Below, in pieces: positions 37,801-49,800 of a stretch of DNA of 64,000 bases (position 1 is the first letter of the stretch; the number at the start of each line of letters is the position of its first letter). The notes beneath the pieces are model-generated. The model worked only from the letters and a program-made list of their open reading frames with translations. It did no database searches and was not told where the DNA came from. The stretch comes from Liquidambar formosana (Eukaryota; Streptophyta; Magnoliopsida; Saxifragales; Altingiaceae): positions 13,578,885-13,642,884 of the forward strand of contig CM077823.1 in assembly GCA_039720395.1 (NCBI GenBank). The letters are read 5' to 3'. Made by a program: the position numbers and the translations under genes.

Positions 37801-40800
37801 CCACCTCATCCGTTATGCTTGCTGATGGTTGCTTATGTGTCGTAGCTGGAAGTGGGACTATCAATCCTTCTTCTTCTCTACAACTTTCTTCTGTTCATTA
37901 TGTTCCTTAACTGCCTTTTAATCTTTTATCTGTCAGTAAGTTAACTAAGTCTCTTAATTGTTCCGTGACTTTTTCTCCTACTTCTGTGTGTTCCAGGACC
38001 TCAAAACAAAGAAGATGATTGGTGGCGGGCATGAATAGGATGGACTTTATTATCTTGATGTGCAACCTCCAGTTGATACTGTGGCTCTTCATTCCTCTGT
38101 GAGTGCATACTAGTGGCATTTTCGTCTTGGTCATCTTTCTTTGCGATTACTGAAGTGCATCATGCCATCATTAGCGTCTGTGTCAAGTTTAGAATGTGAG
38201 GCTTGCCAATTAGGCAAGCATCATAGAGTGTCCTTTCCTCCTAGAGTCAATAATCGTCGGTCCTCTCCTTTTGAGGTGGTTCATACCGATGTGTGGGGTC
38301 CTAGTAGAGTTAAGAGTATGTTGGGGTTTTCTTATTTTGTTTCATTTGTTGATGACTATTCAAGGATGACTTGGCTTTTCTTAATAAAAGATCGTTCTAA
38401 AGTTCTTTCTGTCTTTAAGTTATTTCATAAAGAAATTGAGAATCAATTTAGGCATGCTATTTGCATTTTACGTTCTGATAATGCCATGGAATATACCAAA
38501 GGTGCTTTGCCTGCATATTGTGATTCTATTGGAATCATTCATCAAACATCATGTAATTATACACCTCAGCAAAATGGTGTGGCTGAGCGCAAGAACCGTC
38601 ATTTGATTGAAATAGCTAGAACTATGATGTGTCATATGCATTTTCCTAAAACTTTTTGGGGTGATGCTTGTCTTATTGCTTGTTACCTTATCAATAGAAT
38701 GCCCTCATCTATCTTGAATGGCAAAGCCCCATACTCTACTCTTTATCCTCGTCAATCTGTCTTTGAACTTCCACCTTGTATTTTTGGTTGTGTGTGTTTT
38801 GCTCATGTCCTTACTCTAGGTAATGATAAATTGTCTCCCCGTGTTATTAAATGTGCTTTTGTGAGATATTCTCGGACTCATAAGGGTTATAAATGTTGGA
38901 ACCCCCACACTCGTCGTTACTTTGTGTCTGCTGATGTTACTTTCTTTGAGAATACATCTTTTTTCTCTTCTGAAGCTTTAGCTCTTGACAGTAACCCGAT
39001 CAATACGGTGGATCCTCATCCTTTACCTATACCTATTGATCTTCCAGTGAGTTCTCCATCTTCAGTTCCTCCGACCAAGCCACTTCAAGTGTATCAACGG
39101 AGATCACGGATTGATTCTACTGTGCAGGCCGCATCTATTCCTAACCACTAATCTTCTGCCTCAATTGAGGTTCAATCTTCTTCTATACCTCCTATTGCCT
39201 TAAGAAAAGGTACATGCTTTTGCACTCTTCATCCTATTGAAAAAGTAGTTTCTTATTCTCATCTCTCACAACCATACCATACTTTCCTATCTACTTTGTC
39301 TTCTGTGTCTCTTCTATCTTCTTATGTTCAAGCTTTGTCTTCTCCTAGATGGAAACATGCTATGGATGAGGAAATGGCAGCCTTATACAAAAATAATACT
39401 TGGGAACTTACCTCCCTACCTCCAGGCAAGCAACTGGTTTGGTGTCGTTGGGTTTATGTTGTCAAATACCATCTTGATGGTACTATTGAAAGACTGAAGG
39501 CTCGTTTGGTTGCTAAGGGCTATACTCAAACATTTGGTGTGGATTATTTTGAGACATTTTCTCCTGTGGCTCGCCTTAGCTCCGTCCGGATTCTTCTCTC
39601 TATTGCTGTCATTCAAGGTTGGCCACTTTTTCAGCTTGATATTAAAAATGCTTTCTTACATGGTGATTTATTAGAAGAGGTGTATATGGAGCAACCTCTT
39701 GGGTATGTTGCTCAGGGGGAGTCTTGTATGGTTTGCAGGTTGAAGAAAGCATTTATGAGCTAAAACAGTCTCCAAGAGCCTGGTTTGATAAGTTCAGTGC
39801 TGTAGCTGCATAGTATGGGTTGCGACAAGTAGAAGTTGATTATTCAATATTTGTGAGATAAGGACCAGTGGAGTAATTATTTTGGCAGTGTGTGGATGAC
39901 ATTGTGGTTACGGGTAGTGATAAAGAAGGTATTGATGAGTTGAAGAAAGATTTGAGTCGGAATTTCCATATGAAAGATCTAGGAAAATTGAGATACTTTT
40001 TAGGTATTGAAGTTGCCAGATCCTCAAAGGGAATCTCGCTTTCTCAAAGGAAGTATGTGATGGACTTGTTGAATGAAACAGGATTGATGGGTGCAAAACC
40101 AGTGGATACTCCTACGGATCCCAATATCAAGTTTGATAAGGAGTTTGGGGTACTTCTTGATGATCTAGGGAGATATAGAAGACTTGTTGGCAAATTGATA
40201 TATCTTACTATTACCTGACCTGATATCACATTTGCTGTAGGAGTGGTCAGCCAGTTTATGCAGGATTCCCGACAGCCACATTGGGAAGCAGCTTGTCATA
40301 TAGTGAGATACCTAAAGTCAGCCCCAGGAAGAGGTCTTGTGTTTAAGCCTACAAACAGGCTAGATGTAGCTGGTTATTCAGATGCAGATTGGGCTGGTGA
40401 TCATCTTGATAGAAGGTCAATTTCAGGGTATTGTGTTCTTGTGGGAGGAAACTTAGTTACATGGAAAAGTAAGAAGCAGAATGTAGTGGCTAGATCAAGT
40501 GCAGAAGCTGAGTACAGGGCCATGGCTTATACTGCTTGTGAAATGGTTTGGGTAAAATCACTTTTGCAAGAAATTGGGTTTTCTAACAATACTCCCATGA
40601 AAATGTACTATGATAACCAAGCTGCAATGTATTTTGCAAATACTCCAATATTTCATGAGAGAACCAAGCATATAGAAGTTGACTGTCACTTTGTGAGGGA
40701 TATGGTGAAGAAGAAGCACATTTCAACAAAGTATGTTAAATCAGGAGATCAACTGGGAGATATTTTTACTAAGGCTTTGGGGAGGAGTCATTTTTCAAAT

Positions 40801-43800
40801 ATGTGTAATAAGTTGGGCATGATTGATATCTATGCTCCAGCTTGAGGGGGAGTGTTAAGGTTATTAGTTTATTAGTAATAAGGGTAGTCTTGTAATTTCA
40901 GTATTATGTTTATTTATATAATAGAAGAGCCGGCCCTAATGGGGTGTAGCTCTCTCTCTTTTCACGTTACTTTCTCTCATTCTCTTCTTCTCTATTCTCT
41001 TCTCTATTCTCTTCTCCTATCAGAACAGTCGTGTAACCTTTTATCATTCTCATTGTGTTTTTTAAGACCTAGTCACGAGGAGGATGATTGGCAGTGGTAG
41101 TGTGCGAGATGGTCTTTACTTCTTGGATCTTCTTGAGAAGGACGGTGTTTGAATTGTGCATGCACATCAATCTGGGAGATGTGCTGCTTCTGAAGAGAAG
41201 CTTTGGCTCTGGCATAGAAGATTGGGCCATCCCTCTTTTTTCTTGCTTCGACGAATTTTTCCATCTTTGTTTTTTGGAATAAATGTTTTTCAATTTAAGT
41301 GCGAAGTTTGTGAACTTGCAAAACATCATTGTACTTCATTTCTACCTAGTTTTAATAGAAGTAACTTGCTTTTTACTATTGTGCACACTAATGTATGGGG
41401 TCTCTCTCGTATTATCTCATTATTTGGATTTCGCTGGTTTGTTACTTTTATTGATGATTTCTCTAGAACTACATGGATGTATCCGTTGAAAGAAAAACAT
41501 GATGTTTTCTTATGTTTTCAGACTTTCCATAAGATGGTGCTTAACCAATCTAACACCTCCATTAAAATTGTTCGTTCTGATAATAGAGGTGAGTACCTTT
41601 ATTGGGGGTCTTCAATCCTATTTTCAGGACCATGGTATCATCCATCAGACTTCTTGTATGGATACTCCTTAACAAAATAGCGTTGCGGAAGGAAAGAACT
41701 GCCACCTTCTTGAGACAGCTAGGGCTTTGATGTTTTCTATGCATATTCCTAAATCCTATTGGGGGATGCAGTGCTCACTACAACATATTTAATGAATCGG
41801 ATGCCTTCTAGAGTTCTTGCTCACAAGGCACCAATTGATTTGTTGTCTTTACCCTCATGCCCTAGTACTTTTCTTATTCCTCCTCGTGTGTTTACTTTGT
41901 TCATGTGGCTGTCCAGGCTTGTAGTAAGTTAGATCCTCGAGCTCTGAAGTGCATTTTCTTGGGCTACTCACCTACTCAAAAGGGGTATAAGTGTTATCAT
42001 CCTCCCTCACACAAGAAGTTTGTCACTATGGATGTTACATTCCTTGAATCGGTATCCTATTTTTCCTCCCCCCACACTTCTCTTCAGGGGGAGAGTTGTA
42101 GTGAAGAGAAGTCTACTGTACTTCCTATTCTTATCTCTTTCTGACCCTACTTCTATATCTCTTTTGATCCTATTCTTGTTCCATCGCAAGGCTTGGAAGA
42201 AGTGCATCCCCTTTTCAAAGAATTACAGGTCTATTCAAGGAGACAGAAGGAAAAGACCATTTCTCCTCCCTATGGCTAACCGTCATCCTTGGACTCAGGT
42301 AATATCATATCTACTCCTGTTACTCTTGATGATTCTGATATTCCTATTGCTCTTCGTAAAGGAGTTAGATTTTGTACTCAACATCCTATTTCTAACTTTG
42401 TTTCCTATCATAGTCCTTCTCCATTTTTTCGTACCTTTGTATCCTAATTGTCTTCTGTGTCTATTCCTAATAATTTACAGGATGCACTTTGTGATAAAAA
42501 ATGGAAGGAAGCTATGTGTGAAGAGATGACTGCTCGTCAGAAAAATAAAACTTAGGATTTAGTTGAATTGCCTATGGAGAAGAAGACAGTTGGATGCAAA
42601 TAGGTGTTCATGATAAAGCATAAGGTTGATGGTTCAGTGAAAAGGTATAAAGCTAGATTGGTAGCAAAAGGCTTCACACAGACATATAGCATTGATTACT
42701 AGGAGACATTTGCTCCTGTGCCCAAGATGAATTCTATTTGAGTCCTACTCTCTCTAGCTGCCAATTTTGGATGGGCTCTTTATCAGTTGGATGTTAAAAA
42801 TGTATTTCTCTGTGGAGATCTAGAAAAGGAGGTCTACATGGATGTGCCTCCAGGTTTTGATAGTGATATAACCAGGGGGAAGGTTTGCAAACTGAAGAAG
42901 GCCTTACATGGATTGAAGCAATCTCCTCGAGTATGGTTTGAGAGATTTACTCGAGTTATATTGAAATATGACTTCAAACAAAGTCAGGGAGATCATACAA
43001 TATTCATCAAGCATTCTTCACAGGGAAGATAGCAGTTCCTATTGTATATGTGGATGATATTGTGCTAACAGGAGATGACCAAGAGGAGATACAGAAACTG
43101 AAGGAACATTTAGCCAATGAATTTGAGATAAAGGATTTGGGGAGTTTGAAGTATTTTCTGGGTATTGAAGTTGCTAGATCTAAGATTGGCATTTTCATTT
43201 CCCAGAGAAAGTATGTGTTAGATCTTCTTAAGGAAACATGGGATACTAGGTTCCAAACCTAGTGATACTCCTGTGGAACGGAACTATAAGCTTGGGGAAG
43301 ACTCTAAAGGTGTGTTGGTGGACAAAGGTAGATATCAACGGTTGGTTCGCAAACTGATTTACTTGTCACACGCCCGATTGGACATTGCCTATGCTGTTAG
43401 TCTAGTAAGTCAGTTTATGCATTCGCCTCGAGAGTCTCATATGGAGGTGGTCCATCGAATCCTTCGCTATTTGAAATCTGCTCCTGGAAAGGGATTATTG
43501 TTTTCTAAACATGATCATTTGCAGGTGGAATTATATACAGATGCAGATTGGGCTGGATCTGTCACTGATTACAGGTTGACATCTGGTTATTGCACCTTTG
43601 TAGGAGGAAATCTTGTGACCTGGCGAAGTAATAAGCAAGCAGTTGTAGCTAGGTCTAGTGCTGAAGCTGAGTTCAGAGCTATGGCTCAAGTAGTGTGTGA
43701 AATTATGTGGCTGAAAATATTGTTGAAAGAGCTTGGATTTGATTCAGATGAACCCATGAGATTGTATTGTGACAACAAAGCCGCAATTAACATTGCTCAT

Positions 43801-46800
43801 AACCCAGTATAGCATGATAGAACCAAACATATTGAAATCGACAGGCACTTCATAAAGGAGAAATTGAGTATTGGGGTGATTTGTATGCTTTATGTCCAAA
43901 CAGGAGATCAATTGGTAGATATTTTGACCAAAGGAGTAGTAAGTAAAGTCTTCTACACTTTTTTAAGCAAGTTGGGCATGTGTGATATCTTTGCACCAAC
44001 TTGAGGGGGAGTGTTGGAAAAGTGACTTATATTGCTCTTATTTACTTGTAATAAGCTGAAGGGTATTATTGTCTTTGTACTTGTATTAGTATAAAAGATA
44101 ATGTACAAGAGAGAAAACCAATTTTCTCTCTTTTATTTTACTAGCAGCCATATTTTCTTCTCTTCTTTTCCTTCTTTTTTCTCTTTCTTTCTTTCTTTCT
44201 TTCTTCACTAGTTGTACAAATCTACTATAGTAGTATACCCTCATTAAGTAATGTATATGCTCGTTTACAAAGAGCATCACTGGCTCTTCCTTCCTCATCT
44301 GCTTCCACTTCTATAGGCAAGGAGAATTCAACCCTTATGGCATCCTCTAGCAGTTACATCTCTAGTAGAGGACGTGGTTCTTATGGAGTTACTTGTGGTG
44401 GTTGTGTTGGTGATGTGGCTAGTGGTCGGGGTGGTAATATGCATGGTTGTGGAGGTGTGAGGAAGTGCACTTATTGTGATGGAGACAATCATTTAGTTGA
44501 AAAGTGTTGGGACTTACATGGTAAACCAGTTTGGACTCATCAAGTGGTTTATATTACTGAGAGTAGTACACCACCATCTCACTCAGTTGGTGATTCATTA
44601 CCCCTTGCTAGTGCTATTAATGGTGAGTTAATCACTCTTTCCTGTGAAGAGTACGGTGCTTTAGTTCAAAATACCCATTAATTCTCCACCAATGATGTTG
44701 CTACATTTGCTTATCCAAGTATTGTTACTTGTTTTGCTAATTCTCCTTCAGCCTCTTGGGTCATTGACTCGAGAGCTTTTACACATATGACTGGTTACTT
44801 GGTAAGTCAATTATTTTTTGATTTAAAGTGTAAGGAAGTCCCACATCCCACATCGTTTAAATATAAAAAGTTGACATGACTTAATATACCTGCTTGGGCC
44901 TCCACCTAATAGCTTAGGCTTTTAGGTCGGAAACTTAACATAAAGCAATTTCCTTCCACCTCATCTTTTATGCTTGCTGATGGTCGATCTTTTGTGGTAG
45001 TTGGAAGTGGGACTATCAATCCTTCTTCCTCTATACAACTTTCTTTTGTTCATTATGTTCCTCAACTACCTTTTAATCTTTTATCTGTCAGTAAATTAAC
45101 TAAATCTCTTAATTGTTCAATGACTTTTTATCCTACTTGTGTGTTCTAACACCTCAAAACAAAGAAGATGATTGGTGGAGGGCATGAACAAGGTGGACTT
45201 TATTATCTTGATGTGAATCCTCCAGTTGGTGATGTGGCTCTTCATTTATCCGTTAGTGCATACCAGTGGCATTTTTGAATTGGTCATCTTTCTCTCTGAG
45301 GTTACTGAAGCGTCTTATGTTGTCATTAGTGTCTGTGTCAAGTTTAAAGTGTGAGGCTTGCCAATTTGGCAATCATCATAGAGTGTCCTTTCCATTTAGG
45401 GTCAATAATTGTCTGTCCTCTCCTTTTGAGGTTGTAGGTTGTAGGTTGTTCATACTGACATGTAGGGCCCTAGTAGAGTAAAGAATATGTTGGGATTTTC
45501 TTACTTTGATACATTTGTTGATGACTATTCAAGGATGACTTGGCTTTTCTAAAGATGGTTCTTAAGTTATTTCTATCTTTAAATTGTTTCATAAAGAAGT
45601 TGAAAGTCAATTTGAGCATGCTATTCGAATTTTATGTTCTGATAATGCCATGGAATTTACCAAAGGTGCTTTTCTTGCATATTGTGATTCTATTGGTATA
45701 ATTTATCAAACATTATGTAATTATACACTTCAGCAAAATGGTGTGGCTGAGCACAAAAACTGTCATTTGGTTGAAGTAGCTAGAACTATGATGTGTCATA
45801 TGCAAATTCCTAAAACTTTTTGGATTGATGTTGTTCTTATTGCTTGTTACTTCATAAATAGAACGCTCTCATCCGTGTTGCATGGCAAGACCCCATACTC
45901 TATTCTTTATCCTCGTCAACTTGTATTTGAGCTTCCACTTCGTATTTTTGGTTGTGTATATTTTGCTTGTGTCCTTACTCCAGCTAATGATAAATTGTCT
46001 CCTCGTGCTATAAAATGTGCTTTTGTGGGATATTCTTGGACTCAGAAGGGTTGTAAATGTTGGAACCCTTAAACTCATCATTACTTTGTGTCTGCTAATG
46101 TTTCATTCTTTGAGAATTCATATTTTTTCACTTTTAAAGCTCAAGACCTTAATAGTAACCTGATCAACAAGGTAGCTCCTCATCATTTACCTGTACCTAT
46201 TGATCTTCCAGTGACTTCTCCATCTTCAGTACTTCTAATCAAATCACTTCAAGAGTATCAACAAAGATCACGGATTGATTCTACTGTGCAAGCCGATTCT
46301 GTTCCTAACCACTAGTCTTCTGCTTCAACTGAGGTTCTATATCCTTCTACACCTCCTATTGCCTTAAGGAAAGGTACACGCTCTTGCATTTTTCATCCTA
46401 TTGAAAAAGTGGTTTCTTATTCTCATCTCTCACACCCATACCGTACTTTTCTATCTATTTTGTCTTTTGTGTCTCTTCCATCTTCTTTTGTTCAGGCTTT
46501 GTCTTCTCCTGGAAGGAAACATGCCATGGATGAGGAAATTGGCAGCCATATACAAAAATAATACTTGGGAACTTACCTCCCTACCTCTACAGAAGCAGGT
46601 TGTTGGGTGTCATTGGTTTTACGCTATCAAATATCATCCTAATGGTACTATTGAACAATTGAAGGCGTGTTTGGTTGCTAAGGCCTATACTCAAACATTT
46701 GGTGTGATTATTTTGAGACCTTTCTCCTGTGGCTCATCTTAGTTTAGTCCATATTCTTTTCTTTATTGCTGTCATTTAAGGTTGGCCACTTTTTCAACTT

Positions 46801-49800
46801 GATATTAAAAATGCTTTCTTACACGATGATATTAAAAGAGGTGTATATGGAGCAACCTCCTGGGTACGTTGCTTAGGGGGAGTCTCGTATAGTTTGCCTA
46901 TTGAAGAAAGCCATTTATGGACTGAAACAGTCTCCAAGAGCTTGGTTTGATAAGTTTAGTGCTGTAGCTGCAAAGTATGGGTTGTGACGAGTAGAAGTTG
47001 GTCACAAGTAGAAGTTGATCATTCAATATTTGTGAAACAGGGACCGAGTAGAGTAATTATTCTGGTAGTGTATGTGGATGATATTGTGGTTACTGGTAGT
47101 GATAAAGAAGGTATTGGCGAGTTGAAGAAACATTTGAGTCGGTATTTCCATATGAAAGATCTAAGAAAATTGAGATACTTTTTAGGTATTGAAGTTGCTA
47201 GATCCTCAAAGGGAATCTTGCTTCCTAAAGGAAGTACGTCATGGACTTGTTGACTGAAACGGGATTGATGGGTGCAAAACCAGTGGATACTCCTATGGAT
47301 CCCAATATCAAGTTTAATAAGGAGTCTGGGCACCTCTTGATGATCCAGGGAGATATAGAAGACTTGTTGGCAAATTGATGTATCTTATTGTAACCTGACC
47401 TGATATCACATTTTCTATAGGAGTGGTCAACCAGTTTATGCAGGATCCTAGACAGCCACATTGGGAAGCAGCTTGTCGTATAGTGAGATATCTAAAGTCA
47501 GCCCCAGGTAAAGGTCTTGTGTTTGGGCCTACAAACTAGTTAGATGTAATTGGTTTTTCAGATGCAGATTGGGCTGGTGATCATCTTGATAGAAGATCAA
47601 TTTCAAGGTATTGCGTTATTATAGGAGGAAACTTAGTTGCATGGAAAAGTAAGGAGTAGAATGTGGTTGCTAGATCAAGTGCAGAAACTGAATAAAGGGC
47701 TATGGCTCATATTGCTTGTGAAATGTTTTAAGTAAAGTCACTTTTGCAAGAAATTGGGTTTTCTAGCAATACCCCATGAAAATGTATTGTGATAACTAAA
47801 CTGCGATATATATTGTAAACAATCCAGTATTCCATGAGAGAACCAAGCATATAGAAGTTGACTATCACTTTGTGAGAGATATGGTGAAGAAGAAGCACAT
47901 TTTATCGGAGTATGTTAAATCAGGAGATCAATTGGGAGACATTTTTACTAAAGCTTTGGGGAGGAGTTATTTTTCAAATATATGTAACAAGCTAGGCATG
48001 ATTGATATCTATGCTCCAATTTAAGGGGGAGTGTTAAGGTTATTAGTAATAAGGGTAATCTCATAATTTTATAATTATTATATGTTTAGTTATATTATAG
48101 AGGAGCCATCCCTATATGGTTTACGCTCTCTCTTTCTTATGTTACTTCTTCTCCTTATCTTCTTCTCTATTTTCTTCTTCTCAAGTCAGAACACGTGCTT
48201 CATAGACAATCACTGATTTTTTATCTTCAATATCTTCATTGACTTCTTGTAAAACTTAATCTTTAATATTTAAATCATTGACTTTCTATGTTGGATCAAT
48301 GCGTTCAAATCTATCTAGGTCAAATAAACAATAAAGAAAATGTTCTTTGCACGAAATCCATCAAAATTATATATTCCTTAATTTCTCATGGTTAAAAATG
48401 CATCTACGAATAGGTTGACCGCAAGGCACATCTCCCATCAAAGGCTTATTGATATCATGTAGTGGAAAGCACGAAGAAGTCAAAAAGTGAAGCTGAAGCC
48501 TTTAACTCAAGAAAAAAAAACCTAGAATCCACTAGGGAGCTCTTGAATCCACTTGAAATAGAAGAAGTTGAATATTCCTGTTTTTATGTTGTAGGGCCTA
48601 TAGATAGGCTTCCATAAATGCCTACTCAAAATTAGAAGCCTTCTAAAATTGATCCTACCTAATATGGTATCCCGTAGGAACTCAACTCTGATTATTAAGC
48701 TGCTAAAAAATAAAATAAAATAAAGTTTTAAACGAACAAAAGTTACAAAAATAATGATAAAAATCTTCCATCGGTTGTGATTGGCAATGATTCATTATCC
48801 TAAATCAAATGGTTAAACAGATCTTTCTTGTGTTGTATAAAATACTGTTTGCTTTTATTGTTTGAAAGATTTCTTTGATCTACTTCAAGATCTATGCAAT
48901 TCAGTTTGTTGATGAATTAGGTTTCTATTACAAATGGCATACACTAAAGTAGTAGTGCCTTGCTAGGGAAAAAAATAAATTAAAACAAACCATAAAAATA
49001 TAAACAAACCATAAAAATATAAACAAACAAATAAAAAGAATGAAGTAGTAGTGCTGGTGGTTTTTTTAGGCCATTGTCATAGCTAAAGATGTTGGTAATG
49101 ATTATTTACTCAAAACACTATGAAGCACGAATACAGGATGCGGATACAATGCGATACGGATACGTCGATATAGCAATTCTAAAAAAAATGTAGCATAGGA
49201 TATGGTGGGGATAAGTTAATAAATAAATATATTAATATTAATATTTGGTCTAAAAATTAATAATAAACATAAAAAAAAGTTTAAAAAATCTACAAAATAA
49301 ATTAATATGCAAGAATAAATGTACAAAGAATATCCATCAGCATTAACCACGTTCATCATTCATAAAATGACATCAACATGACAAAATAGCCATTTAGCTC
49401 TATTGTTGTTCAATGGTTTCCCTAAGGGAGAGAGAGTGGGAAGAGAAAGATGAAAGAACTAAAATGGGTTTATTTTTAAAATTTACATTTAAACCACGTT
49501 ATTTAAAAAAATAATTACAAAGTAACCCTAAAGGAATCCCAAACATATCCGAGTATCTGAGGTGTATCCGATGATGTGGCAATGTGTTACTGTTATGATA
49601 CATACGGGGAATATCAAATACATATTGGGAGTATCCTAGGCGTATCGGTATCCGATACGGACATGATATAGATTCATTGGGGGTTTTGCAGTATCCGTGC
49701 TTCATAGCTCAAACGCCTTTGTGAAAATTTTCCACATATATTATAAATTTGTAATGCCTTTTATAATCAAATTTAAAGTGAATCTTTCAACATTTTTGCA

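Larger units (their letters stand above)
35800..41027 (+). mobile_element. Copia-3: innermost and youngest LTR retrotransposon
   Basis: LTRs 35800-35965 and 40853-41027 (TGTTAAGG...AGAACA), primer-binding site TGGTATTAGAGCC at 35966, polypurine tract CTTGAGGGGGAG at 40841. The LTRs differ by about five substitutions plus a short duplication of TCTATTCTCTTC-type sequence in the 3' copy. It belongs to the Copia-1 family but carries an extra TTTATTAG repeat near the LTR start. It lies in the Copia-2 pol frame, separating LNC from RVTF. No intact 5-bp target duplication is visible (AATTG on the left; on the right GTCGT follows the LTR). The coding region has a full domain set with a few stops and frameshifts. 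Confidence 0.9.
33556..44226 (+). mobile_element. Copia-2: middle LTR retrotransposon, different family, inserted in Copia-1 gag
   Basis: LTRs 33556-33765 and 44012-44226 start TGTTGGAAAAGTGACTTATA and end AAATCTACT. The primer-binding site TGGTATCAAAGCC follows at 33766 and the polypurine tract TTGAGGGGGAG is at 44001. The target duplication ATAGT is perfect (33551-33555 and 44227-44231). Excising the element joins Copia-1 gag in register (LASDS with [12 protein letters not shown]). Without Copia-3 it is about 5.4 kb. Gag, protease, integrase, RT and RNase H are all present but carry stops. The LTRs end in CT rather than CA in both copies. By hand count the LTRs differ at about 9 sites over 210 bp, apart from short indels. 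Confidence 0.9.
30935..48193 (+). mobile_element. Copia-1: outermost LTR retrotransposon of the nest
   Basis: 5' LTR 30935-32014 (interrupted by MULE-B), primer-binding site TGGTATCAAAGC at 32015, gag from 33000, pol resuming at 44232, polypurine tract TTAAGGGGGAG at 48021, 3' LTR 48032-48193. The flanking 5-mers CATGT (30930-30934) and CGTGC (48194-48198) look like a diverged target duplication; CGTGC fits the MULE terminus GTGTCCGTGCTTCATAG that it interrupts. After removing MULE-B, the TRIM, the TRIM-family solo LTR and Copia-2 with their duplications, about 5,214 bp remain, matching Copia-3 (5,228 bp), a relative with the same gag start and LTR type. Its two LTRs differ at roughly 18 of about 145 comparable positions (hand count). 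The order gag-protease-integrase-RT-RNase H makes it Ty1/Copia. It is sense to the host gene. Confidence 0.85.
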
